Source: UBA9076 sp964418835 (GTDB taxonomy: Bacteria; Bacillota_I; Bacilli_A; Erysipelotrichales; Erysipelotrichaceae). Taken from it: 31,403 nucleotides of DNA. The stretch spans positions 1-31,403 of the forward strand of contig CAYQNJ010000015.1 in the NCBI GenBank assembly GCA_964418835.1, written 5' to 3'. Both the position numbers and the translations under genes were made by a program. Position 1 is the stretch's first letter, and each line of letters begins with the position of its first letter. Below the pieces are notes generated by a model that saw only the letters and a program-made list of their open reading frames with translations, did not search any database and had not been told where the DNA came from. Below are positions 14,966 through 23,168 of this stretch, piece after piece.

Positions 14966-15981
14966 TTATTACATTAAAAAAAGATGCACCACAAAAGGAA
15001 GTAGATGCTTTAATAAATCAGTTTGAAAGCGCTGGATTACAAGTTAACATTATTCATGGTGATAATTTCAATGTCTTTGGTTTAGTAGGAGATACTGCCA
15101 AACTTGATGATAGAAGAATTAAAGCAAACCAATGGGTAGAAGATGTTACTAGGATTGCAGCACCTTATAAACTAGTTAATAGAATGTTTCATCCAGAAGA
15201 TTCTGTTATAGATGTTGCTGGTATAAAAATTGGTGGAAACAACCCTATAGTAATTATGGGAGGTCCTTGTTCTGTCGAAGGTGAAGAAGAAATACTTGAT
15301 ATAGCTAAGAGTGTTAAAGAAGCTGGTGGAACAATGTTAAGAGGTGGTGCATACAAACCAAGAACATCTCCTTATGCATTCCAAGGTTTAGGTTATGAAG
15401 GAATTATGGATATGGTTGAAGCAAGGAATATTACAGGAATGCCTATAGTAAGTGAGTTAATGAGTGCTGATAAAATTGATGAGTTTATTGAGCATGTTGA
15501 TTTAGTACAAATAGGTGCTAGAAATATGCAAAACTTTGATTTATTAAAAGCTGTTGGTAAAATAAACAAACCTATTTTATTAAAAAGGGGTTTAAGTGCA
15601 ACTATTGAAGAATGGATTATGAGTGCAGAATATATTATGGCTGCAGGTAATCCAAATGTTATCCTTTGTGAAAGAGGAATAAGAACATTTGAAAAATATA
15701 CTAGAAACACTTTAGATTTAGCTGTAATTCCAATTATTAAAGAAAAAACACATTTACCTATAGTAATAGATCCTTCACATGCGACTGGTGATTGGAAACT
15801 AGTAGAGGCTAGTTCATTAGCTGCTATAGCAGCTGGAGCTGATGGTTTAATTATTGAAGTACATAATAATCCAGAATGTGCTTGGAGTGATGGTGCTCAA
15901 TCATTAAAACCTGAAAAATTTAAAACTTTAATAGAAAAAGCAAGAAGAATTGCGGCTGCGGTTGATAGAGAAATTCTATGA
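14962..15981 (+). CDS. aroF: 3-deoxy-7-phosphoheptulonate synthase, type I-beta
   Basis: This 339-residue enzyme catalyses the first shikimate step, from phosphoenolpyruvate and erythrose-4-phosphate to DAHP. The TIM-barrel domain (about 75-339) has MGGPCSVEGEEE (about 99-110), GGAYKPRTSPYAFQG, QIGARNMQN, LKRGL, ERGIRTFEKYTRNT and IDPSHATGDW, with the expected metal-binding Cys, His and Glu. The N-terminal part (1 to about 70) is a ferredoxin-like domain as in Thermotoga-type enzymes, where it mediates Tyr/Phe feedback inhibition. It is not the fused chorismate mutase of Bacillus-type enzymes. The entry enzyme could thus be controlled allosterically as well as through the leader attenuator. 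Confidence 0.95.
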   Translation: MIITLKKDAPQKEVDALINQFESAGLQVNIIHGDNFNVFGLVGDTAKLDDRRIKANQWVEDVTRIAAPYKLVNRMFHPEDSVIDVAGIKIGGNNPIVIMGGPCSVEGEEEILDIAKSVKEAGGTMLRGGAYKPRTSPYAFQGLGYEGIMDMVEARNITGMPIVSELMSADKIDEFIEHVDLVQIGARNMQNFDLLKAVGKINKPILLKRGLSATIEEWIMSAEYIMAAGNPNVILCERGIRTFEKYTRNTLDLAVIPIIKEKTHLPIVIDPSHATGDWKLVEASSLAAIAAGADGLIIEVHNNPECAWSDGAQSLKPEKFKTLIEKARRIAAAVDREIL

Positions 15982-17249
15982 AGGTAATAATTAAACCCGG
16001 AAAAAATAATAGTTCTACTATAAATATACCTCCTAGTAAGTCTATGGCTCATAGAGCAATAATAGCTGCTAGTTTAAGTGAAGGTGTTAGTAATATTACT
16101 AATATCAATTACTCTAAGGATATTTTAGCTACTATAAGTTGTATGAGAAAACTAGGAGCGATTATTGAAGAAAGCAAAGACAATTTAGTTATTAAAGGGA
16201 TAAATGTATTAAATATTAAGGATAATGAGGTTGTAGATTGTAATGAATCTGGAAGTACTTTAAGATTTCTTATTCCCATATTTGCATTAAGTAATAAAGA
16301 AGTTATTTTTACAGGAAGTAAAAGATTACTTGAAAGACCATTAAATGTTTATAAAGAAATCTTTGATAAACAAGGGTTATTATTTGAATATAAGGAAGAT
16401 GGTTTACATATAAAAGGTCCTTTAAGAAGTGATGATTTTATTATAGATGGTAGTGTGTCTTCTCAATTCATTACTGGTTTACTATATGCCTTACCCTTAT
16501 TAAAAGAAGATTCTACTCTTACAATAGTAGAACCTTATGAATCAGAAAGTTATATTAATCTAACAGTAGAAGCTTTAAATAAATATGGTATTAATTTAGA
16601 TAGAGAAAGTAATTTAGTATATAAAATAAAAGGTAATCAAAACTATACATCAAATGATTATTTTGTGGAAGGTGATTTTTCACAAATGAGTTTCTTTAGT
16701 GCTTTAGGACAAATAAACAATACTTTAGCAATAAGTGGTTTAAAAGTTAATAGTAAACAAGGTGATAAAGCAATTATTGATATAATTAAGGATATGAATG
16801 GACATATTGATGAAGGTAGTATTTATGTTAGTAGTCCTAGTGATTTAAAAGGTACTACAATTGATTTAAAGGATTGTCCAGATCTTGGTCCTATAGTAAT
16901 GGCATTAGCTACTCAAGCTGATGGAGAAACTCATATTATAAATGCTGGAAGATTAAGAATAAAAGAATCAGATAGAATTCTTGCGATGGAAACAGAATTA
17001 AAGAAACTGGGTTGTGACATTAGTAGTAGTGAAACTGAAGTGTTTGTTAAGGGTAAAACAGATATAAGAGGTGATGTTACTTTGTATGGTCATAATGATC
17101 ATAGAATAGTAATGGCTTTGAGTATCTTATCAACTATTGCAAGACATAATGTTGTTATAGAAGGGGCACAAGCAATCACAAAAAGTTATCCAAACTTTTT
17201 CAATGATTTAAGAAAATTAGGAATAGAGGTAGAGGAATATGATATCTAA
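15978..17249 (+). CDS. aroA: 3-phosphoshikimate 1-carboxyvinyltransferase (EPSP synthase)
   Basis: This 423-residue enzyme joins phosphoenolpyruvate to shikimate-3-phosphate. Family motifs include PPSKSMAHRAIIAASL near residues 18-33, the NESGSTLRFLIP stretch near 89-100 with the substrate-binding Ser and Arg, a GSVSSQFITGLL segment, and LRIKESDRI (about 326-334) with the conserved Lys-Glu-Ser-Asp-Arg. The DHRIVMA motif is present near the C terminus. The N-terminal loop reads NESGST rather than the NAGTAMR form of class I enzymes, which suggests a class II-type site. It overlaps aroF by 4 nt and tyrA by 11 nt. Confidence 0.96.
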   Translation: MKVIIKPGKNNSSTINIPPSKSMAHRAIIAASLSEGVSNITNINYSKDILATISCMRKLGAIIEESKDNLVIKGINVLNIKDNEVVDCNESGSTLRFLIPIFALSNKEVIFTGSKRLLERPLNVYKEIFDKQGLLFEYKEDGLHIKGPLRSDDFIIDGSVSSQFITGLLYALPLLKEDSTLTIVEPYESESYINLTVEALNKYGINLDRESNLVYKIKGNQNYTSNDYFVEGDFSQMSFFSALGQINNTLAISGLKVNSKQGDKAIIDIIKDMNGHIDEGSIYVSSPSDLKGTTIDLKDCPDLGPIVMALATQADGETHIINAGRLRIKESDRILAMETELKKLGCDISSSETEVFVKGKTDIRGDVTLYGHNDHRIVMALSILSTIARHNVVIEGAQAITKSYPNFFNDLRKLGIEVEEYDI

Positions 17250-18090
17250 GGCAAAGAAAATAGCAATTGTGGGTTTAGGTTTACTTGGTGGAAGTTATGC
17301 TAAGGGCTTGGCAAGAGCTAATTATCAATTGATTGGTATTGATATTGATTTAGAAGCTGTTGAATTTGCGAAAAGACTTAATTGGATAGTAGAAGGTGGA
17401 GATGATCCAAGCTTAATTAAGAATGCGGACATTATTATATTTGCTTTGTATCCTATTACATTAATTGATTGGATTAAAGAAAATCAAAATTACTTTAAAA
17501 AAGGTGCAATTATTACAGATGTTACTGGTATTAAGGTAAAAGTATTAGATGAAATAAATGAAGTTTTAAGAGATGATGTAGAATTTATCGCAAGTCATCC
17601 TATGGCTGGTAAAGAGGTTAGTGGGATTAAATATGCGGATACAAGCATGTTTGAACCTGCAAACTTTATAATAGTACCAACAGAAAAAAACACAGAAGAA
17701 GCAATTGAGGTTGTAAGTGAAATCGCAAAAATATTAAACTTTAATAATATTGTTACATTAGATCCAGCATCACATGATGAAATGGTTGGTTTTGTTTCTC
17801 AGTTAACTCATGTTATTGCTGTTAGTTTAATGAATTCTAAAGAAAACTCTCATCTAGTTGATTATACTGGTGATAGTTTTAGAGATCTTACAAGAATCGC
17901 AAAGATAAATGATGTTTTATGGACAGAGCTATTTTTGATGAATAAAGAAAACTTATCTAGTGAAATAGATGATTTTGTAGAGTCAATATTACATTTTAAG
18001 AATGCGTTAGATAGTAGTGATACAGAAGAAATGAGAAGATTGTTTATTCAATCTACAAATAGAAGAAAGTTGTTTGATGTAAAAAAATGA
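17239..18090 (+). CDS. tyrA: Prephenate dehydrogenase
   Basis: This 283-residue enzyme oxidatively decarboxylates prephenate to 4-hydroxyphenylpyruvate, the tyrosine branch. An N-terminal Rossmann fold (IVGLGLLGGSYAKGLA, about 10-25) is followed by DVTGIKVKV, the catalytic SHPMAGKE motif (about 119-126) and VSQLTHVIAVSL (about 187-198) in the helical C-terminal domain. There is neither an ACT domain nor a fused chorismate mutase, so Tyr feedback must act in another way. The start lies 11 nt inside aroA, and its stop overlaps aroQ by 4 nt. Confidence 0.95.
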   Translation: MISKAKKIAIVGLGLLGGSYAKGLARANYQLIGIDIDLEAVEFAKRLNWIVEGGDDPSLIKNADIIIFALYPITLIDWIKENQNYFKKGAIITDVTGIKVKVLDEINEVLRDDVEFIASHPMAGKEVSGIKYADTSMFEPANFIIVPTEKNTEEAIEVVSEIAKILNFNNIVTLDPASHDEMVGFVSQLTHVIAVSLMNSKENSHLVDYTGDSFRDLTRIAKINDVLWTELFLMNKENLSSEIDDFVESILHFKNALDSSDTEEMRRLFIQSTNRRKLFDVKK

Positions 18091-18527
18091 AAATATTAGT
18101 TATAAATGGTCCTAATATTAATATGTTGGGAATTAGGGAAAAAGAAATATATGGTACAAAGAATTATGATGATTTAAAAGAATTAATTGTAAATCATTGT
18201 AATGATTTAAATATTGAAGTTTGTTTAAAACAAAGTAATTATGAAGGAGAAATAGTTACGTTTGTTCAAGAAGCTTATTTTGAGAAGTTTGATGGAGTTG
18301 TAATAAATCCTGCGGCTTATACTCATACAAGTGTTGCAATAGCTGATGCTATAAAAGCAATATCTCCAATTCCTGTAATAGAAGTACATATTTCAAATAT
18401 TAATGAAAGAGAAGAATTTAGAAAGATTTCTTATAGTGCTTTATATTGTGTTGAACAAATTAAAGGTCATGGTATTGATGGTTATTTGATGGCAATTGAC
18501 TTGTTAAAAAATAAGTATATTAAATAA
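18087..18527 (+). CDS. aroQ: 3-dehydroquinate dehydratase, type II
   Basis: This 146-residue protein is a small dodecameric-type dehydroquinase. The motifs NGPNINMLGIREKEIYG (7-23), including the catalytic Tyr, QSNYEGE (about 49-55), NPAAYTHTSVAIADAI and EVHISNINEREEFR with the active-site His are all present. It completes the shikimate pathway within the operon. No terminator is visible in the 36 nt before the next gene, so some transcripts may continue into the MATE exporter. Confidence 0.96.
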   Translation: MKILVINGPNINMLGIREKEIYGTKNYDDLKELIVNHCNDLNIEVCLKQSNYEGEIVTFVQEAYFEKFDGVVINPAAYTHTSVAIADAIKAISPIPVIEVHISNINEREEFRKISYSALYCVEQIKGHGIDGYLMAIDLLKNKYIK

Positions 18528-18528
18528 G

Positions 18529-18557
18529 TTGCTTAAGGTATTTTTGTTTAATATAAT
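18529..18557 (+). promoter_or_regulatory. Promoter producing a leaderless MATE transcript
   Basis: TTGCTT (18529-18534), a 17-bp spacer and a perfect TATAAT (18552-18557) form a good promoter. The ATG at 18564 lies 6 nt after the -10 box, so the expected transcript begins at the start codon. No SD lies within 20 nt of the ATG. Confidence 0.65.
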
Positions 18558-18563
18558 TGATAC

Positions 18564-19931
18564 ATGCATTTATCAAAATATATAGGAAATAAAGAATTTT
18601 ATAAAAAGAGTGCTAGTATGGCACTCCCTTTAATGTTCCAACAAGTTTTATCTGGAGCTATGGGTATAGTTGATACAATAATGGTTTCTTGGATTGGAAT
18701 GGTAAGTGCGGTTGGTACTGCATCTCAAATTGATATTCTTTCAGGAATGATTAATTATGGGATTATTGGTGGTACTAGTATGTTTAGCGCTCAATTCTAT
18801 GGTGCTAAGGATTATATGAATCTAAGAAGAACCTTTGGTTTATCTGTACTACTTGCTTTTATTAATGGCTTATTTTGGTTTTTAGTTGCTAGTACATTTG
18901 GCTTAGAAATCATGAAGTTTTATATTAATGATCCTCTTATTGTAGAAAATGCATTAAAGTATTTAAATATTTCTAAGTTCTATTTATTATTTAACGGTGT
19001 TAACTTTGCCTTTTCAGCAACATATAGAAGTATGAGGCAATCTGGTTTAACTTTAAAAATAGGAATATCAACTATGTTGATAAATACAGTTTTAAATTAT
19101 TTATTGATATATGGAATTGGTCCTTTTCCTACTCTTGGTGTAGAAGGAGCAGCTATTGCGACAGTTATTGCAATGTTTTGTTCAGTAAGTTTTTATTTGT
19201 TTCACGCATTATATACAAAACAACCTTTTATTGGTCCATTAAATGAAATGTTTCATTTTGAAGAGAAGTTTATTCTTACTATTACAAAAAAGATTATTCC
19301 TTTAGTCATTAATGAAGGTTTATTTGGGTTTGGTAGTACTTTGTTTATCAAAGCATTTGGACAATTAGGTAAGACATCAATGGATGCTTATTATGTTAGT
19401 TTACAAATAACAAATTTATTTATGTTTGCGATTTATGGATATGGTAGTGCAGTTCAATCTATGTTGGGTAATACTTTAGGTTCTGGTGAAATAGATTTAG
19501 CAAAAAAGGAGAGTAATTACCATTTTGGTTTATCATTTATGATGTCATTAACCCTTGTGGTCTTAATGGTAGTATTTTCAAAACCTTTAGTTACGATATT
19601 TAATTTAAATGATCCTATTACTAATTCATTGGCTATATCATTGTTATTTGTATTTGCGATTAAAGTATCTATGAGATTGTTTAACTTTGTAATATTTTCA
19701 ATTCTTAGATCTGGTGGAGATGTAAATATACTTCAATTCTTAGATTCTGGTATAGAATGGTTAGTTGGTTTACCATTAGCTTTTATATCTGTAAGTATTT
19801 TAAAGATTGATAGTATTGTAATTGTTTTACTGATTACTCAATTAGAACAACTTGTAAGGTTAATATTTGGACTAAGAAGAGTGTTCACTTATATATGGGC
19901 GAAAGATTTAACTGTTTTGGTTAAAAAGTAA
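18564..19931 (+). CDS. MATE family efflux transporter (second copy)
   Basis: This 455-residue, roughly 12-helix protein belongs to the MATE family. The N terminus reads KEFYKKSASMALPLMFQQVL (about 10-29), followed by the typical DTIMVSWIG segment. It is clearly diverged from the MATE protein at 144, so it is not a recent duplicate. The start at 18564 fits the family N terminus; the next in-frame ATG (18618) would remove the first cytoplasmic segment and also lacks a good SD. Position after the aro operon may mean co-expression by readthrough, but the substrate cannot be inferred. Confidence 0.9.
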   Translation: MHLSKYIGNKEFYKKSASMALPLMFQQVLSGAMGIVDTIMVSWIGMVSAVGTASQIDILSGMINYGIIGGTSMFSAQFYGAKDYMNLRRTFGLSVLLAFINGLFWFLVASTFGLEIMKFYINDPLIVENALKYLNISKFYLLFNGVNFAFSATYRSMRQSGLTLKIGISTMLINTVLNYLLIYGIGPFPTLGVEGAAIATVIAMFCSVSFYLFHALYTKQPFIGPLNEMFHFEEKFILTITKKIIPLVINEGLFGFGSTLFIKAFGQLGKTSMDAYYVSLQITNLFMFAIYGYGSAVQSMLGNTLGSGEIDLAKKESNYHFGLSFMMSLTLVVLMVVFSKPLVTIFNLNDPITNSLAISLLFVFAIKVSMRLFNFVIFSILRSGGDVNILQFLDSGIEWLVGLPLAFISVSILKIDSIVIVLLITQLEQLVRLIFGLRRVFTYIWAKDLTVLVKK

Positions 19932-19934
19932 AAG

Positions 19935-19943
19935 TGTTATAAT
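19935..19943 (+). promoter_or_regulatory. Extended -10 promoter of the NusG-II/Gx pair
   Basis: TGTTATAAT (19935-19943) is an extended -10 element right after the MATE stop. The transcript would start near 19950, just before GGAAG (19951-19955), leaving a leader of about 15 nt. Confidence 0.55.
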
Positions 19944-19964
19944 ATCAAACGGAAGTAGGTAGTT

Positions 19965-20306
19965 ATGAAAAAGAAAGAAATTATTTTTCTATCAATATTT
20001 ACTATTGCTTTATTAGTAATGGTAGGTGTTTATAGATTATATACAAATGGTTTAAATAAAGAACTAGTACAAGTAATTCATAATAATGAAGTTATTATAG
20101 AATTTGATCCTAATAAGGATGAAGTTTATAAATTTACAGGTTCATATGGTCATATGGAAGTTGAAGTTAAAGATGGACAGTGGCGCGTAACAAATGAAGA
20201 ATGTCCTAATCATATTTGTAGTGGAGTAGGATGGGTTAATAAGGAAAGTTATATTCCTATTATTTGTATACCAAATGAGGTATACGTATCGGTAAAACCA
20301 GAATGA
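19965..20306 (+). CDS. NusG-domain-II-containing membrane-anchored protein
   Basis: This 113-residue protein has one N-terminal membrane helix (about 6-26) and a small extracytoplasmic domain. Its EVKDGQWRVTNEECPNHICS stretch, ending with two spaced Cys, and the following GWVNKESYIPIICIPNEV match the NusG-II family, which is unrelated in role to transcription factor NusG. Such genes commonly sit next to a Gx-transporter gene, as here, and sometimes near flavin-transfer genes. The last 4 nt overlap the next start. Function is not established. Confidence 0.85.
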   Translation: MKKKEIIFLSIFTIALLVMVGVYRLYTNGLNKELVQVIHNNEVIIEFDPNKDEVYKFTGSYGHMEVEVKDGQWRVTNEECPNHICSGVGWVNKESYIPIICIPNEVYVSVKPE

Positions 20307-20806
20307 AAATGAGTGAAACTAAAAGATTTGTATATATTACAATGCTGTGTGCTATGGCAATTTCTTTAAATGTGTTTGAATCTATTTTTATTGGTAACAT
20401 ATTTCCTTTTGGTATAAGAATAGGTTTAGCAAATATTATTGCTTTAGTAACTATTGAAATGTTTGGGATTAAAGAAATGCTAGTAGTTAATACTATGAGA
20501 GTTTTTATAGGTAATTTATTAAGGGGATTAATATTTGGATCTACATTCTGGATTGCATTAGGTGGAGTTATTCTTAGTAGTTTAGCATTAATAATTACAC
20601 ATAAACTAAAGACATCATTAATATTTTCTTCTGTATTATGTTCAATAATGCATAGCTTAGGACAAGTATTAGTTGTAATGTTTTTCTATAATCAGCCTGG
20701 AATGATTGCGATTATGCCTTATTTATTATTAGGTTCTATACCTATGGGTATTATTACTGGAATAGTATCTTCTAATGCGATTAGATTGATGAGTAAAAAG
20801 ATATAA
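20303..20806 (+). CDS. Gx transporter family protein (HepS-I-like)
   Basis: This 167-residue hydrophobic protein has about five membrane segments and contains FPFGIRIGLANIIALV (about 35-50) and MRVFIGNLLRGLIFGS (about 66-81), the marks of the family annotated as Gx transporter or heptaprenyl diphosphate synthase component I. It resembles small-molecule substrate-binding membrane components (ECF S-like). The substrate is unknown. Translation is coupled to the NusG-II gene by a 4-nt overlap; a second ATG at 20309 is also possible. A strong terminator follows. Confidence 0.82.
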   Translation: MKMSETKRFVYITMLCAMAISLNVFESIFIGNIFPFGIRIGLANIIALVTIEMFGIKEMLVVNTMRVFIGNLLRGLIFGSTFWIALGGVILSSLALIITHKLKTSLIFSSVLCSIMHSLGQVLVVMFFYNQPGMIAIMPYLLLGSIPMGIITGIVSSNAIRLMSKKI

Positions 20807-20834
20807 CAAGCAAGATAAGTTGCTTGTTTTTTTT
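20805..20834 (+). terminator. Intrinsic terminator after the Gx transporter gene
   Basis: AACAAGCA (20805-20812) and TGCTTGTT (20821-20828) form an 8-bp stem with an 8-nt loop, followed by a run of Ts to 20834. The left arm starts inside the stop codon. Confidence 0.9.
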
Positions 20835-20850
20835 AGATTATTGTTTTACT

Positions 20851-20919
20851 TTAGGTAATGTTATTAATAATATATATGTCCATTAGTCAATTACCTAACA
20901 ATTAACTTTATTTTATAAT
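20851..20919 (+). promoter_or_regulatory. Promoter region of the 5'-nucleotidase gene with separated inverted repeat
   Basis: TATAAT (20914-20919) is a perfect -10 box 20 nt before the ATG. TTACCT (20891-20896) would be a poor -35 at 17 bp. It lies inside ATTACCTAA (20890-20898), whose exact complement TTAGGTAAT lies at 20851-20859, 39 bp away. A dimeric or looping regulator binding both half-sites is possible. Confidence 0.4.
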
Positions 20920-20939
20920 TTGATAAAGTAGGTGAAAAC

Positions 20940-22397
20940 ATGTCTAAGTATAAGGATTTAATAATTCTACATTCAAATGATTTACATGGTGATTTTTTTG
21001 AAGAATACAATGAAGATATTTTAAGTGGGGGAATGTCTAGGTTATCTGGTTATGTATCTAATGTTAGACAAGAAAATAAAAATGTCATTTATACAATTTC
21101 TGGGGATATGTTTAGAGGTTCAATTATTGATTCAGAGTATAAGGGTATTTCTACAATAGAGATAATTAATTTATTATCTCCTGATGCTGTAACTGTAGGT
21201 AATCATGAAATTGATTATGGAATTGCTCATCTTTTATTTATTGAAAAAATGGCAAAGTTTCCTATATTAAATTCAAATCTTTACATTAAAAATAGTCATA
21301 CAAGACTATTTCAACCTTATGAAATTATTGAAAAAGATGGTTTAAAGATTTTAGTTATAGGTATTATTACAGAAGATATAGTTGCAGCCGCAAAACAAGA
21401 TGAACTTATTGGTAGTTTTATTAATGTTGAAGAAGCTGCAAGAGAAGTTGTAAGAATATGTAATAGTTATAAAAGAATTGATATTGATTTTACTATTGTT
21501 TTATCTCATATTGGTATTGAATCTGATATAAAACTTGCGGAGTTAATTGATAGGGAGAGTGGGGTAGATTTAATACTAGGAGGACATTCTCATACATTTT
21601 TAAAAAGACCAGCAATAGTTAATGGAATATTGATAGCGCATGCTGGTTATGGTAGTGATCAAGTTGGAAGGTTTGATGTTGTGATAGATACAGATAGAAA
21701 TTGTGTAGAATCATACACTTGGAAGCTTGTAGAGATTGATGAAACTTGTGATAGAGATTTGGCTATGGAAGAAGTTTTAAATCATTATAAAGGTGAACTA
21801 GATGATAGATTTGAAAGACTTGTTACTCGATTAGATAATGTATTAACTCATCCAAAAAGAAACCAAGAAACTTCCTTAGGAAACTTATTTGCAGACATTA
21901 TAAAGACATCATTAGGTATCGATGTAATGCTTGTAGGCTCTGGAAGTATTAGAGGCGAAAACTTTGGACCAATTGTAAAGTATAGAACTTTAAAAGAGAT
22001 TTTCCCTTATGATGATGCAGTCTATATGATTAATATGTATGGTTATTTATTTAAAAGATTTGTGAAGTTTATGTTACGTGATGAAGCATTTACTGGGAGA
22101 AGTGAATTCTATCAGTTCTCTAAAGGGATAGAAATAAAATATAATAGAAATACAAAAGAATTAGTATATTGTAAATTTGAAGGAAAAGAGATAGAAGATA
22201 ATCAAGTATTAACTGTAGGTATTCAAAATTATCATTTTTCTAACCTACAAGACTTCTTTAATATTTCATATGAAGAAGCTGAACTAATAAAAAAGCCAAG
22301 AGTTATTTCTACCTCTTGTCTTGATTTGTTAGATGAATATTTGTCTACTCATAATCATATTCATTATGAGGTAGAAGGAAGACTTATTGTGGAGTAG
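20940..22397 (+). CDS. Cytoplasmic 5'-nucleotidase / 2',3'-cyclic phosphodiesterase family metallophosphatase
   Basis: This 485-residue protein has the two-domain layout of the UshA/YfkN family. The calcineurin-like metallophosphatase domain has NDLHGD (13-18), SGDMFRG (54-60), GNHE (87-90), His190 and GGHSH (214-218), which carry the dinuclear metal site. The C-terminal 5'-nucleotidase domain (about 295-450) has the expected NLFADII segment. There is no signal peptide or anchor, so it should act in the cytoplasm, unlike most family members. It would release nucleosides from nucleotides. The last 14 nt overlap the convergent uridine phosphorylase gene, a suggestive pairing for pyrimidine salvage. 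Confidence 0.9.
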   Translation: MSKYKDLIILHSNDLHGDFFEEYNEDILSGGMSRLSGYVSNVRQENKNVIYTISGDMFRGSIIDSEYKGISTIEIINLLSPDAVTVGNHEIDYGIAHLLFIEKMAKFPILNSNLYIKNSHTRLFQPYEIIEKDGLKILVIGIITEDIVAAAKQDELIGSFINVEEAAREVVRICNSYKRIDIDFTIVLSHIGIESDIKLAELIDRESGVDLILGGHSHTFLKRPAIVNGILIAHAGYGSDQVGRFDVVIDTDRNCVESYTWKLVEIDETCDRDLAMEEVLNHYKGELDDRFERLVTRLDNVLTHPKRNQETSLGNLFADIIKTSLGIDVMLVGSGSIRGENFGPIVKYRTLKEIFPYDDAVYMINMYGYLFKRFVKFMLRDEAFTGRSEFYQFSKGIEIKYNRNTKELVYCKFEGKEIEDNQVLTVGIQNYHFSNLQDFFNISYEEAELIKKPRVISTSCLDLLDEYLSTHNHIHYEVEGRLIVE

Positions 22398-23166
22398 AAT
22401 CTTTCTTAATTAATTGTCTCATTGCTTCTACACCAACTTTGATAGCCATATCAGTATCGTGTACTTGAGGGTTATCAAGACCTAGTCTTGCTCTTTCTTG
22501 ATTAGCTACTACTAGGAAACAAGAACCTACTCTTACTTTTAAATAACTTGCAACAACAAATAAAGCAGCTGATTCCATTTCAGATGCTAAACATCCTAAT
22601 TTTATCCATGCATCCCATTTTCTTAATAACTCAACTGAATTTGGTAGTGTGCTTGGTCTATGTTGTCCATAGAATGCATCCTTACATTGAACAACTCCTG
22701 CATGATGGGGTTGTTTTAATGTTTTTGCAGCTTGTACTAATTCATTTGTTACATCTAAATTTGCTACTGCAGGAAATTCTATTGGTGCATATTCTTTTGA
22801 TGTTCCTTCAAATCTTATTGCACTTGTCGCTATTACTATATCTCCAGATTTAATTTCTGGTTGCATTCCTCCACATGTTCCTACTCTTATAAATGTATGT
22901 GCTCCAAGTGCTGTTAATTCTTCTATTGCTATTGATGCACTTGGTCCTCCTATTCCTGTTGATGTTACTGATACCTTTACTCCATCTAGATAACCTGTAT
23001 ATGTCACATATTCTCTTGTGTCCCCTACAAGTTTTGCATCGTCAAAGTACTTTGCTATCTTTTCACATCTTTTTGGATCTCCTGGTAAAATTACATATTC
23101 TCCTATGTCTTCTTTTCCTACTCCTATGTGATATTGTTTGCCTGTTCCTTCAGCGTAATCTATCAT
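22384..23166 (-). CDS. udp: Uridine phosphorylase
   Basis: This 260-residue enzyme splits uridine with phosphate to uracil and ribose-1-phosphate. It has VILPGDPKR (26-34) for phosphate, STGIGGPSASIAIEEL (about 68-83), RVGTCGG, the FEGTSKEYAPIEFP specificity segment and SEMESAALF (about 195-203) for ribose. The pattern fits uridine phosphorylase better than purine nucleoside phosphorylase. AGGAGG lies 7 nt before the ATG, inside the end of the upstream gene; only 2 nt separate the genes, so it is third in a reverse-strand operon. Confidence 0.92.
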   Translation of the reverse strand: MIDYAEGTGKQYHIGVGKEDIGEYVILPGDPKRCEKIAKYFDDAKLVGDTREYVTYTGYLDGVKVSVTSTGIGGPSASIAIEELTALGAHTFIRVGTCGGMQPEIKSGDIVIATSAIRFEGTSKEYAPIEFPAVANLDVTNELVQAAKTLKQPHHAGVVQCKDAFYGQHRPSTLPNSVELLRKWDAWIKLGCLASEMESAALFVVASYLKVRVGSCFLVVANQERARLGLDNPQVHDTDMAIKVGVEAMRQLIKKDSTPQ

Positions 23167-23168
23167 TT

